This document shows positions 1-5,083 of a stretch of DNA of 5,083 nt, one piece after another. Location: NCBI GenBank assembly GCA_003517915.1, contig DOZQ01000200.1, positions 1-5,083 of the forward strand, given 5' to 3'. A program made the position numbers and the translations under genes. The notes beneath the pieces are model-generated. The model was not told the DNA's origin. It did not search any database and saw nothing but the letters and a program-made list of their open reading frames with translations. Source of the stretch: Oscillospiraceae bacterium. Its GTDB lineage: Bacteria; Bacillota; Clostridia; Oscillospirales; Acutalibacteraceae. Position 1 is the stretch's first letter, and each line of letters begins with the position of its first letter.

Positions 1-1
1 C

Positions 2-460
2 CTCAGGACCACCCTTATCGCGGGCTTTCCGGGCGAGACTGAGCGGCAGTTCGGTGAGCTGTGTGAGTTTGTAAAAGAAATGAGCTTCGACCGGTTGGGC
101 TGTTTCGCCTATTCCAAAGAGGAAGGCACAGCGGCGGCGAAATTTGAAAATCAGATTGAGACGAAAGAGAAACAGCGCCGACAGGAGCTGATAATGCAGC
201 ATCAGGCGGCGCTGACAGAACAAAATAACGCCTTAAAGGCCGGTACCCTCATGCAGGTTTTGGTAGAGGGCTACGATAAAGAGCTAAAGTGTTATTTTGG
301 GCGCGGACGCGCGGACGCTCCGGAAATTGACGGCATGGTTTATTTTACCTCGAAGCATATTTTGCCGACCGGATCATTTGCGGAGGTACGCATTAAAGAT
401 TGTATTGATTATGATTTTTTGGGCGAGGCGGAGGAAAAACACGAGGAGAGTGAGACATGA
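2..460 (+). CDS. rimO: Ribosomal protein S12 methylthiotransferase RimO, C-terminal part (5' end outside window)
   Basis: RimO is a radical-SAM enzyme with two iron-sulfur clusters that adds a methylthio group to a conserved aspartate of ribosomal protein S12 in the cytoplasm. The frame is open from the left edge, and 152 residues are visible of a family usually about 440 long. They cover the end of the radical-SAM domain ([13 protein letters not shown] at visible residues 1-13, then [17 protein letters not shown]) and a C-terminal TRAM domain from about residue 80 on, with the family signature ADAPEIDG (residues 104-111). The cluster-binding CxxxCxxC motif would lie upstream and cannot be checked. 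The ATG at 80 is internal, not the start. Where relatives generally read GRSYADAP, this protein reads GRGRADAP, encoded by a perfect 8-base tandem repeat. The stop overlaps the pgsA start in an ATGA. RimO is preferred over the related MiaB because of the TRAM signature and the pgsA neighbour. Confidence 0.93.
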   Translation, partial: LRTTLIAGFPGETERQFGELCEFVKEMSFDRLGCFAYSKEEGTAAAKFENQIETKEKQRRQELIMQHQAALTEQNNALKAGTLMQVLVEGYDKELKCYFGRGRADAPEIDGMVYFTSKHILPTGSFAEVRIKDCIDYDFLGEAEEKHEESET

Positions 461-1032
461 ATACACCAAATAAGCTTACGTTGCTTCGCGTCGCCATGGT
501 GCCGGTTTTTCTGATTTTGCTGCTGACGGATTTCCCTTTTCATTACCTGCTTGCGCTGCTTGCGTTTATTTTTGCGGCACTTACCGATTTGTTTGACGGG
601 CGGCTGGCCCGAAAAAATGATCAGATTACCGATTTTGGCAAGTTTCTTGATCCTTTGGCGGACAAAATGCTGACTACTGCCGCTTTTTTGGGTTTTATTG
701 AATTGCGTGTGGGCTATGGCATAGCGTATATTACCATGATAGTTTTGACAAGGGAATTTCTGGTTACCTCGCTGCGGCTTATCGCGTCGGGAAGCGGAAA
801 GGTCATAGCCGCTGACTTTTTGGGTAAGCTGAAAACGGTTTGTCAAATGACCGCGGTAATAGTGAGTATTTTTCTGCTATTTTTATCCGATTCCGGCCTG
901 CTGCCCCTATTTCTTTTGCCGGCGGCTCAAATCGTATGTACGGTTTTGCTTTGGATATCGGCCGTGCTTACGGTTTGGTCAGGTACCGATTATCTGCTTA
1001 AATACAGGAAATATATCGATTATAAAAAGTAA
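457..1032 (+). CDS. pgsA: CDP-diacylglycerol--glycerol-3-phosphate 3-phosphatidyltransferase (phosphatidylglycerophosphate synthase)
   Basis: This integral membrane enzyme joins CDP-diacylglycerol and glycerol-3-phosphate to give phosphatidylglycerophosphate and CMP, the committed step to phosphatidylglycerol and cardiolipin. The 191-residue length is normal for the family. The N-terminus [14 protein letters not shown] is typical. The complete CDP-alcohol phosphotransferase motif, D-x2-DG-x2-AR-x8-G-x3-D-x3-D, runs from Asp44 to Asp69 with every key residue present (D44, D47, G48, A51, R52, G61, D65, D69). Hydrophobic segments lie at about residues 7-23, 30-43, 74-100, 125-147 and 150-172, followed by a basic tail ending in YKK. 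The start is well supported: AGGAG at 444-448 sits 8 bases before the ATG, which overlaps the rimO stop, so translation is probably coupled. PgsA is preferred over other members of the superfamily, such as PssA or cardiolipin synthase, because of the N-terminus and the rimO-pgsA pairing common in Bacillota. Confidence 0.95.
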   Translation: MNTPNKLTLLRVAMVPVFLILLLTDFPFHYLLALLAFIFAALTDLFDGRLARKNDQITDFGKFLDPLADKMLTTAAFLGFIELRVGYGIAYITMIVLTREFLVTSLRLIASGSGKVIAADFLGKLKTVCQMTAVIVSIFLLFLSDSGLLPLFLLPAAQIVCTVLLWISAVLTVWSGTDYLLKYRKYIDYKK

Positions 1033-1034
1033 AG

Positions 1035-1057
1035 GCTGTTTTTGGGCGCAAAACAGC
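1035..1057 (+). repeat. Inverted repeat / RNA hairpin just after pgsA
   Basis: Two 8-base arms, GCTGTTTT and AAAACAGC, match perfectly around the loop TGGGCGC. The hairpin starts 3 bases after the pgsA stop. The stem is AT-rich with only three G-C pairs and no T tract follows it, so it could be a weak attenuator or an end that stabilises the upstream mRNA. It may also be chance. Confidence 0.5.
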
Positions 1058-1118
1058 AAAATGGTGTATATACTGGATTATAGAGCAATTTAGACTATGC
1101 AGGCGAATATCCCGTTAT

Positions 1119-1122
1119 GGAG
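1119..1122 (+). promoter_or_regulatory. Shine-Dalgarno site that selects the cysE start at 1132
   Basis: GGAG lies 9 bases upstream of the ATG at 1132. The alternative in-frame ATG at 1117 overlaps this site and has no comparable site before it. The 1132 start also gives the N-terminus MFDRIREDI, which matches the usual start of the family. Confidence 0.7.
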
Positions 1123-1131
1123 AGTGACGCA

Positions 1132-1818
1132 ATGTTTGACAGAATCAGGGAGGATATAGCTGCGGTGAGGGAAAGAGATCCCGCCGCGCGTTCGTCCGTG
1201 GAAATATTTTTGCTTTATCCGGGTCTCAAGGCTGTGCGTATGCACAGGCGGGCCAATTGGTTTTTTAAAAGAGGTTTTAGGTTTATAGCGCGCTGGATAT
1301 CCCAAAGAGCGGTGAGAAAAACCGGCATTGAGATACACCCGGCGGCGCGTCTGGGACGCCGGCTTTTCATTGACCACGGAACCGGAGTTGTTATAGGCGA
1401 AACCGCCGAGATAGGGGACGATGTGACCATATATCAGGGAGTCACCCTGGGCGGCACCGGCAAGGAAACCGGCAAGCGCCATCCAACCATAGGCAACAAT
1501 GTTATGATCGGTTCGGGAGCTAAGGTACTAGGCCCGTTTAAGGTCGGCGACAATGTGCGCATAGCGGCGGGTGCCGTGGTGCTCGACGAGATACCCTCCG
1601 ACTGCACGGCGGTGGGCGTGCCGGCCAGAATAGTGCGGCGCGACGGCGAAAAAATAGCTAGGCTGGATCAGGTGCATGTCGCCGATCCGGTTTCCCAGGA
1701 AATATGCAAGCTGAACCTCAGGCTCGACCGACTGCAAAAAATGCTTGAGCAGCGCAGTGCCGCGCCTGACAGTAAAGAGGCGGAGCGGCGGAAGGATGAA
1801 AAAATTGAAAATCTATAA
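1132..1818 (+). CDS. cysE: Serine O-acetyltransferase CysE
   Basis: CysE transfers an acetyl group from acetyl-CoA to L-serine, giving O-acetylserine, the precursor that cysteine synthase converts to cysteine; it is cytoplasmic and usually feedback-inhibited by cysteine. From the ATG at 1132 the protein has 228 residues. An N-terminal helical part (about 1-65, with DPAARS at 16-21) precedes a left-handed beta-helix of hexapeptide repeats (about 66-165). The catalytic-site signatures are present: IEIHP at 66-70, IDHGTGVVIGE at 80-90 with His82, GVTLGGTGK at 103-111, and KRHPTI at 115-120 with His117. The C-terminus (GVPARIV, then LDQVHVADPVSQEICKLNLRLDRL) is of the clostridial type and ends in a charged helical tail. 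The ATG at 1117 would add five residues but lacks a good ribosome site. The 3' end overlaps cysS by 23 bases, and the pair probably shares one mRNA. Confidence 0.95.
   Translation: MFDRIREDIAAVRERDPAARSSVEIFLLYPGLKAVRMHRRANWFFKRGFRFIARWISQRAVRKTGIEIHPAARLGRRLFIDHGTGVVIGETAEIGDDVTIYQGVTLGGTGKETGKRHPTIGNNVMIGSGAKVLGPFKVGDNVRIAAGAVVLDEIPSDCTAVGVPARIVRRDGEKIARLDQVHVADPVSQEICKLNLRLDRLQKMLEQRSAAPDSKEAERRKDEKIENL
1782..1785 (+). promoter_or_regulatory. Shine-Dalgarno site for cysS inside the cysE 3' end
   Basis: GGAG lies 10 bases before the ATG at 1796, within cysE coding sequence, in a purine-rich stretch that also holds AAAGAGG (1774-1780). It supports the 1796 start over the upstream in-frame ATG at 1745, which would add 17 residues unlike any CysS N-terminus. 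Ribosomes finishing cysE would pass over this site. Confidence 0.65.
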
Positions 1819-3199
1819 TACCCTTACCCGAAAAAAAGAGGAGTTTACCCCGGCGCACGGCAATAAATTTAAAATCTACGCCTGCGGCCCTACGGTCTAT
1901 AATTACATCCATATCGGCAACGCGCGCCCTCTTTGCGTGTTTGACGTGCTGCGCCGTTATCTTGAATGGCGCGGGTATGAGGTTGATTTTGTACAGAATT
2001 TCACAGATATCGACGATAAGCTTATAAACCGTGCCAAAGAAGAAAGCACGACTGTCTCTGGGCTTGCGGAAAAATACACCACCGAATACTGGATCGACGC
2101 GAACGGCCTGGATATCAGGCCGGCGACTGAGCATCCCAAGGCGACCGAAAACATAGAAACGATTATCGGGCTGATTTCGGAGCTTATAGAAAAAGGATAC
2201 GCGTATGTGTCGGAGGACGGCGTCTATTTTAAAACCGGGCAGTTCGGGGAATATGGCAAGCTGTCTCATCAGCCGCTTGAAGAGCTGGAAGCGGGTGCGC
2301 GTATTGAGGTGGCGGAGCACAAGCAAAGTCCCATGGATTTTGTGCTCTGGAAAGCGGCAAAGCCGGGGGAACCGTTTTGGCCCTCGCCGTTCGGAGACGG
2401 ACGCCCGGGATGGCACATTGAATGCTCGGCTATGGCCAAGCGCTTTTTGGGCGATACCATCGATATTCACTGCGGCGGGCAGGATCTTATCTTTCCGCAT
2501 CACGAAAATGAAATTGCCCAGTCGGAATGTGCGAACGGCAAACAATTTGCCCGCTACTGGATGCACAACGGCTATATAAATGTCGACAACCGCAAGATGT
2601 CAAAATCGCTGGGCAACTTCTTTACCGTGCGGGATGTCGCGAAGGAATACGGCTATGAGCCGATCAGGTTTTTGATGATAAGCGCCCAGTATCGCAGTCC
2701 TATCAGCTACAGTACCGATTTAATAAAGCAGAGCGTTAACGCGCTGGAAAGGATATATACCTGCAGGGAAAACCTTGATTTTGTAGCGCGGGACGCACAG
2801 CCCGAAAAAGAGGGCGACCGCGAGGCGGCAGATAAGCTGCTTAGTAACCGCGAGGCATTTATAAACGCAATGGACGACGACCTCAACACCGCCGACGCGA
2901 TTGCCGCGATATTTGATCTGGTGCGGGATATAAACTCCATAACGCCCAGTGCTCCATCAAAGCGGCTGTGCCGTGAGGCGGCCGCGCTGCTGGACGAGCT
3001 TTGCGGGGTGCTGGGGCTGTTATATAACCGAAAAAAAGAAGTGCTCGACGGCGAGGTCGAGGAGATGATTGCCCGGCGGACGGCGGCTCGTGCCGCCCGT
3101 GATTACGCATTGGCGGACAAAATCCGGGACGAGCTTAAAGAACGCGGAATTTTGCTGGAGGATACGCCTCAGGGAGTCAAATGGCAAAGGATGAGATAA
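1796..3199 (+). CDS. cysS: Cysteinyl-tRNA synthetase
   Basis: CysS is a class I aminoacyl-tRNA synthetase that activates cysteine with ATP and loads it onto tRNA(Cys). From the ATG at 1796 the protein has 467 residues, the usual family length, and starts MKKLKIYNTLTRKKEEF. The Rossmann catalytic domain shows CGPTVYNYIHIGNARP (residues 30-45) with the HIGH-type signature HIGN at 39-42, NFTDIDDK (68-75), WHIECSAMA (206-214), HCGGQDLIFPHHENE (225-239) and the KMSKS loop at 267-271. The four zinc ligands that read cysteine are all present: Cys30, Cys210, His235 and Glu239. A helical DALR-type and anticodon-binding part follows (DDDLNTADAIAAIFDL, then ARRTAARAARDYALADKIRDEL near the end). No frameshift or missing motif was seen. 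It overlaps cysE by 23 bases, and the next gene starts 4 bases after the stop, so all three are likely co-transcribed. Confidence 0.97.
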   Translation: MKKLKIYNTLTRKKEEFTPAHGNKFKIYACGPTVYNYIHIGNARPLCVFDVLRRYLEWRGYEVDFVQNFTDIDDKLINRAKEESTTVSGLAEKYTTEYWIDANGLDIRPATEHPKATENIETIIGLISELIEKGYAYVSEDGVYFKTGQFGEYGKLSHQPLEELEAGARIEVAEHKQSPMDFVLWKAAKPGEPFWPSPFGDGRPGWHIECSAMAKRFLGDTIDIHCGGQDLIFPHHENEIAQSECANGKQFARYWMHNGYINVDNRKMSKSLGNFFTVRDVAKEYGYEPIRFLMISAQYRSPISYSTDLIKQSVNALERIYTCRENLDFVARDAQPEKEGDREAADKLLSNREAFINAMDDDLNTADAIAAIFDLVRDINSITPSAPSKRLCREAAALLDELCGVLGLLYNRKKEVLDGEVEEMIARRTAARAARDYALADKIRDELKERGILLEDTPQGVKWQRMR

Positions 3200-3203
3200 T
3201 ATA

Positions 3204-3881
3204 ATGAGAAAAATATTTGAAGGCGAGGTAGTCACGATTTTACCGGCTAAAAGCGGTATAATTGCCGTAGTCGTTAAAGAAAGGGTGGGCGAACAGTATG
3301 TTATAGCCTACCAGCGTTATTCATTTGATACAATGCAGACGGAGCCGGTGACCCGCACCGCTTATCTTGCCGGAAAATTTGGGGAAAACTTTGAGATTTG
3401 CGCGAGGCAGCTTAAAGATCATTTGACATGCTTTACAGTGAAACTGCCCGAAAATCGGATTCTTGTGGTGTATCCGACCGGGTCGGCCGGAATTCTTGAA
3501 AGCGACGGAACGGTCTCGTGGCACGGCGATATCCTCTATCAGGATCACGGGCCGTCGGACGGGATTTTAGTTGAAGACAAGATATGGTTTTCTTTTTTTC
3601 AGGGTAACGCGGTCGCCTGTTATGATATTGAGACAATGAGGTATGAGCTGCGCATAGGCGGCGGAGGCGAAACAAGCGACTTTGTTTCGCCTGAGGGGCT
3701 GTGGCTGTCAGATGTAGGGACGCTGATTAGCTGCAATACAGTCGCTCACAAAATAAGGGAAATAAGGCTCGACACATATGAGGTAGATGAATTTTTGGGG
3801 TTTGAGGAGCCGGTTTATCAGTATATAAAGTTGAGCTCCATTGAAGTGGTCAGACTGCAGTCAGGGGTCTACAGGCTGTGA
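3204..3881 (+). CDS. Unrecognised protein, possibly beta-propeller-like (weak NHL-type repeat)
   Basis: I do not recognise this 225-residue protein. It has no signal peptide or membrane segment, so it is probably cytoplasmic. It reads as mostly beta-strand, with short hydrophobic strands separated by Gly/Asp/Asn turns. One stretch, SPEGLWLSDVGTLISCNTVA followed by HKIREIRL (about residues 162-189), resembles an NHL repeat (P-x-GL, a G-L-hydrophobic strand, then NHKIR-like). Two looser strand pairs with similar spacing precede it (RILVVYPTGSAGILESDG and GILVEDKIWFSFFQGNAVACYDIET). At most three or four blades would fit, fewer than the six of a standard NHL propeller, so a closed propeller would need partners or a different fold. 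The start follows the cysS stop by 4 bases; AAAGGA at 3186-3191 is a plausible ribosome site, though 12 bases away. Its position suggests co-expression with cysE-cysS, and a terminator lies 20 bases after the stop. The coding call is solid; any function would be a guess. Confidence 0.85.
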   Translation: MRKIFEGEVVTILPAKSGIIAVVVKERVGEQYVIAYQRYSFDTMQTEPVTRTAYLAGKFGENFEICARQLKDHLTCFTVKLPENRILVVYPTGSAGILESDGTVSWHGDILYQDHGPSDGILVEDKIWFSFFQGNAVACYDIETMRYELRIGGGGETSDFVSPEGLWLSDVGTLISCNTVAHKIREIRLDTYEVDEFLGFEEPVYQYIKLSSIEVVRLQSGVYRL

Positions 3882-3901
3882 TTAGAGCGGGTTATAAATC
3901 T

Positions 3902-3949
3902 AAAATCCCACGGTTACGGCTAAAAACGCCTTCCCCGTGGGATTTTTTT
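3902..3949 (+). terminator. Rho-independent terminator of the + strand gene block, possibly bidirectional
   Basis: AAAATCCCACGG at 3902-3913 pairs perfectly with CCGTGGGATTTT at 3935-3946 (12 bp), and the T run reaches seven bases at 3943-3949. The 21-base loop can form a small inner GGC/GCC hairpin (3918-3920 with 3928-3930). It begins 20 bases after the stop of the unrecognised gene. Read on the - strand, the same stem is followed by TTTTAGATTTAT, so it may also end transcripts of the convergent oxidoreductase gene, whose stop is at 3983-3985. Confidence 0.9.
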
Positions 3950-3982
3950 AGTTAAACCGGCGTGCGCTTGCCGCTGCGTTCC

Positions 3983-5083
3983 TCAATCTATAGGGGCATT
4001 ATCGGGCACAGAATTTGCGGCGGCCATATGACGCAAGGGAAGTTTTAGAACAGAGCATTCAAGGTTTTTTAAAGCCGGTCCGCTAAGCACGGTTCCGGCG
4101 TAATCAAAACGTGAACCGTGGCAGGGACAGTCCCATGTCTGCTCTTCCATATTCCAGCGAAGTGCGCAGCCCATATGGGTGCAAAATGGTTTGACGACGA
4201 ATACGGCTTCATTTTTGTCCATAAACGCCCCGACCTTTTCACCGTTATGCCGGAAAATACCGCCATATCCCGGTTTTAAAATGCTGGAGGCGTGTTTCGG
4301 AAGCTCAACTAGACCCGAGAGTATATTGACGCCGGCATCGAAGGATTCAACAACAAAGCTTTTTATCTGACCCAAGAGATTTTTTCGGTGGGGATTAAAG
4401 ATATCGATGTTCTCCGCAATGCCGGATATCATGTAATCCGACAAGATTTCAGCCGCCGCCATAGAATGTGTCATGCCCCATTTTTTAAATCCACTGGCAA
4501 AAAAAACGTTTTTATTTTCGGATTTTAACGGGCCTATAAACGGGATTTGGTCAAGGGTCATGCAGTCCTGAGTCGACCACTGAAAGGCAGACTCCAAACT
4601 GCCGTAATAAAGCTTCGCCTTCCGCAGCAGCTCGTCAAAATGCGTATCCTTGTTCTGATGGCCGGATTTGTGGGACTGCCCGGTCAATATCATATGAGAT
4701 TTTCCGGATATTTTAGCGCCGCGGAAAGAAAGCCCGCTGCTTTCACAATCAATATACATATGGCGCATTGGCGACGGGCACGGAAAAGCCACGGCATAGG
4801 ATTTACTTTGAAATATTTTCATATAAAAGCGGCTGTTTTTGTTGACAAACGGATAATGGGTGCAGATAGCCGTCGATTCCGCCTTTACCCGATGGCAGTT
4901 CTTTGTGATAACCAGATGGCTGTTTTCAAAGCCGTAGGCGGCGGTCTGCTCAAAAATCCTGCATTTTTTGGACTTATGCAGATACGCCGCCAAGTGCGCG
5001 CCGAATTTTACGGGGTTGAATTTTGCCTGAGAATTGAAACGGACAGCGGCATGCGCCTTGAACGGAAGCTCTGAGGGGATTTC
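3983..5083 (-). CDS. FAD-dependent oxidoreductase with C-terminal Rieske [2Fe-2S] domain (YhfW-like), 5' end outside window
   Basis: This looks like a glycine-oxidase/DAO-family flavoprotein fused to a Rieske iron-sulfur domain, an architecture known from Bacillus YhfW; the substrate is not known. The frame is open to the right edge, with 366 residues visible; the N-terminal FAD-binding GxGxxG region is missing. The start of the visible part (LPFKAHAAVRFNSQAKFNPVKF), THYPF and DQIPFIGPLKSENKNVFFAS followed by GFKKWGMTHSMAAAEI are typical of the flavin domain and its C-terminal FAD contact. The Rieske domain then shows CTHMGC at visible residues 301-306 and CPCHGS at 319-324. Both Cys and both His cluster ligands are present, as are the two extra Cys that form a disulfide in high-potential Rieske proteins. 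The TTG at 4993 is internal, since related sequence continues upstream of it. No signal peptide can be judged. The gene is convergent with its left-hand neighbour and is a separate unit. The domain call is firm; the reaction is open. Confidence 0.9.
   Translation of the reverse strand, partial: EIPSELPFKAHAAVRFNSQAKFNPVKFGAHLAAYLHKSKKCRIFEQTAAYGFENSHLVITKNCHRVKAESTAICTHYPFVNKNSRFYMKIFQSKSYAVAFPCPSPMRHMYIDCESSGLSFRGAKISGKSHMILTGQSHKSGHQNKDTHFDELLRKAKLYYGSLESAFQWSTQDCMTLDQIPFIGPLKSENKNVFFASGFKKWGMTHSMAAAEILSDYMISGIAENIDIFNPHRKNLLGQIKSFVVESFDAGVNILSGLVELPKHASSILKPGYGGIFRHNGEKVGAFMDKNEAVFVVKPFCTHMGCALRWNMEEQTWDCPCHGSRFDYAGTVLSGPALKNLECSVLKLPLRHMAAANSVPDNAPID

Larger units (their letters stand above)
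1033..1131 (+). other. pgsA-cysE intergenic region with a small hairpin; no T-box seen
   Basis: This 99-base gap is the only break inside the + strand gene block. It holds a perfect 8-bp inverted repeat, GCTGTTTT at 1035-1042 and AAAACAGC at 1050-1057, around a 7-base loop. The right arm is followed by AAAATGG rather than a T run, so it is not a standard terminator for + strand transcription. A TATACT at 1069-1074 resembles a -10 box, but no good -35 box lies 16-18 bases upstream, so a promoter is only a guess. The region is too short for a T-box leader and lacks its conserved AGGGTGG-type core. cysE and cysS may therefore be read from upstream or from a weak local promoter. Confidence 0.45.

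Noticed and set aside
409..846. Open frame of 145 codons on the - strand
   Set aside because: It is antisense to pgsA, very rich in Lys/Gln/Arg, and has no family resemblance.
1069..1074. TATACT as a -10 promoter box for cysE
   Set aside because: The nearest -35-like sequence (TTGGGC at 1042-1047) is 21 bases away, too far for a normal sigma-A promoter, and no proper extended -10 TG is in phase.
1061..1093. Ten-codon open frame before cysE (MVYILDYRAI) as a leader peptide
   Set aside because: It has no ribosome site, no cysteine or serine codons that would suit attenuation, and no terminator stem after it.
1831..1837. A7 run in cysS in the phase A_AAA_AAA_G, possible -1 frameshift site; the same motif recurs at 3031-3037
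   Set aside because: Both simply encode Arg-Lys-Lys-Glu (CGA AAA AAA G). A -1 shift at the first site meets a stop within about ten codons, and I saw no clear stimulatory structure.
1718..2566. Open frame of 282 codons on the - strand
   Set aside because: It is antisense to cysS and the end of cysE, whose motifs are complete; the composition is that of a reverse-frame shadow.
4991..4993. TTG as the start codon of the Rieske oxidoreductase
   Set aside because: The reading frame stays open for 30 more codons to the window edge and these encode residues typical of the family (LPFKAHAAVRFNSQAKF), so the true start is outside the window.
4547..5074. Open frame of 175 codons on the + strand
   Set aside because: It lies wholly antisense to the Rieske oxidoreductase, has no recognisable domain and no good ribosome site; it is a shadow of the real - strand gene.

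Overview
The window looks like a chromosomal housekeeping segment from a Gram-positive bacterium of the Bacillota, most likely a clostridial (possibly Oscillospirales-like) anaerobe of medium GC. That placement is inferred from how the proteins read (a clostridial-type CysE with an LDQVH..DPV tail, RimO, PgsA and CysS), from strong Shine-Dalgarno sites, and from tight gene packing with overlapping starts and stops. No rRNA, tRNA, CRISPR array, insertion sequence or phage gene was seen.

Layout: positions 2-3881 carry five genes on the + strand. First is the 3' third of rimO (ribosomal protein S12 methylthiotransferase), whose stop overlaps the ATG of pgsA (phosphatidylglycerophosphate synthase) in an ATGA. 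A 99-base gap with a small hairpin follows. Then come cysE (serine O-acetyltransferase) and cysS (cysteinyl-tRNA synthetase), overlapping by 23 bases, and 4 bases later an unrecognised gene of 225 codons with a weak resemblance to NHL/beta-propeller repeats. A strong intrinsic terminator at 3902-3949 closes this block. From 3983 to the right edge, on the - strand and convergent with the block, is the 3' part of a gene for an FAD-dependent oxidoreductase fused to a C-terminal Rieske [2Fe-2S] domain (YhfW-like architecture). Its start lies outside the window.

How the genes work together: cysE and cysS form a clear functional pair. CysE commits serine to cysteine synthesis and CysS charges tRNA(Cys) with the product. 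RimO and PgsA are a ribosome-modification enzyme and a membrane-lipid enzyme with no obvious direct link; their overlap suggests shared translation. The 225-codon gene is placed to be co-expressed with cysS, but nothing in its sequence gives a function. The Rieske oxidoreductase is a separate transcription unit.

I found no convincing new multi-gene system. The points most worth a second look are the unrecognised gene behind cysS, the Rieske fusion enzyme, and the lack of a T-box leader in front of cysE-cysS.
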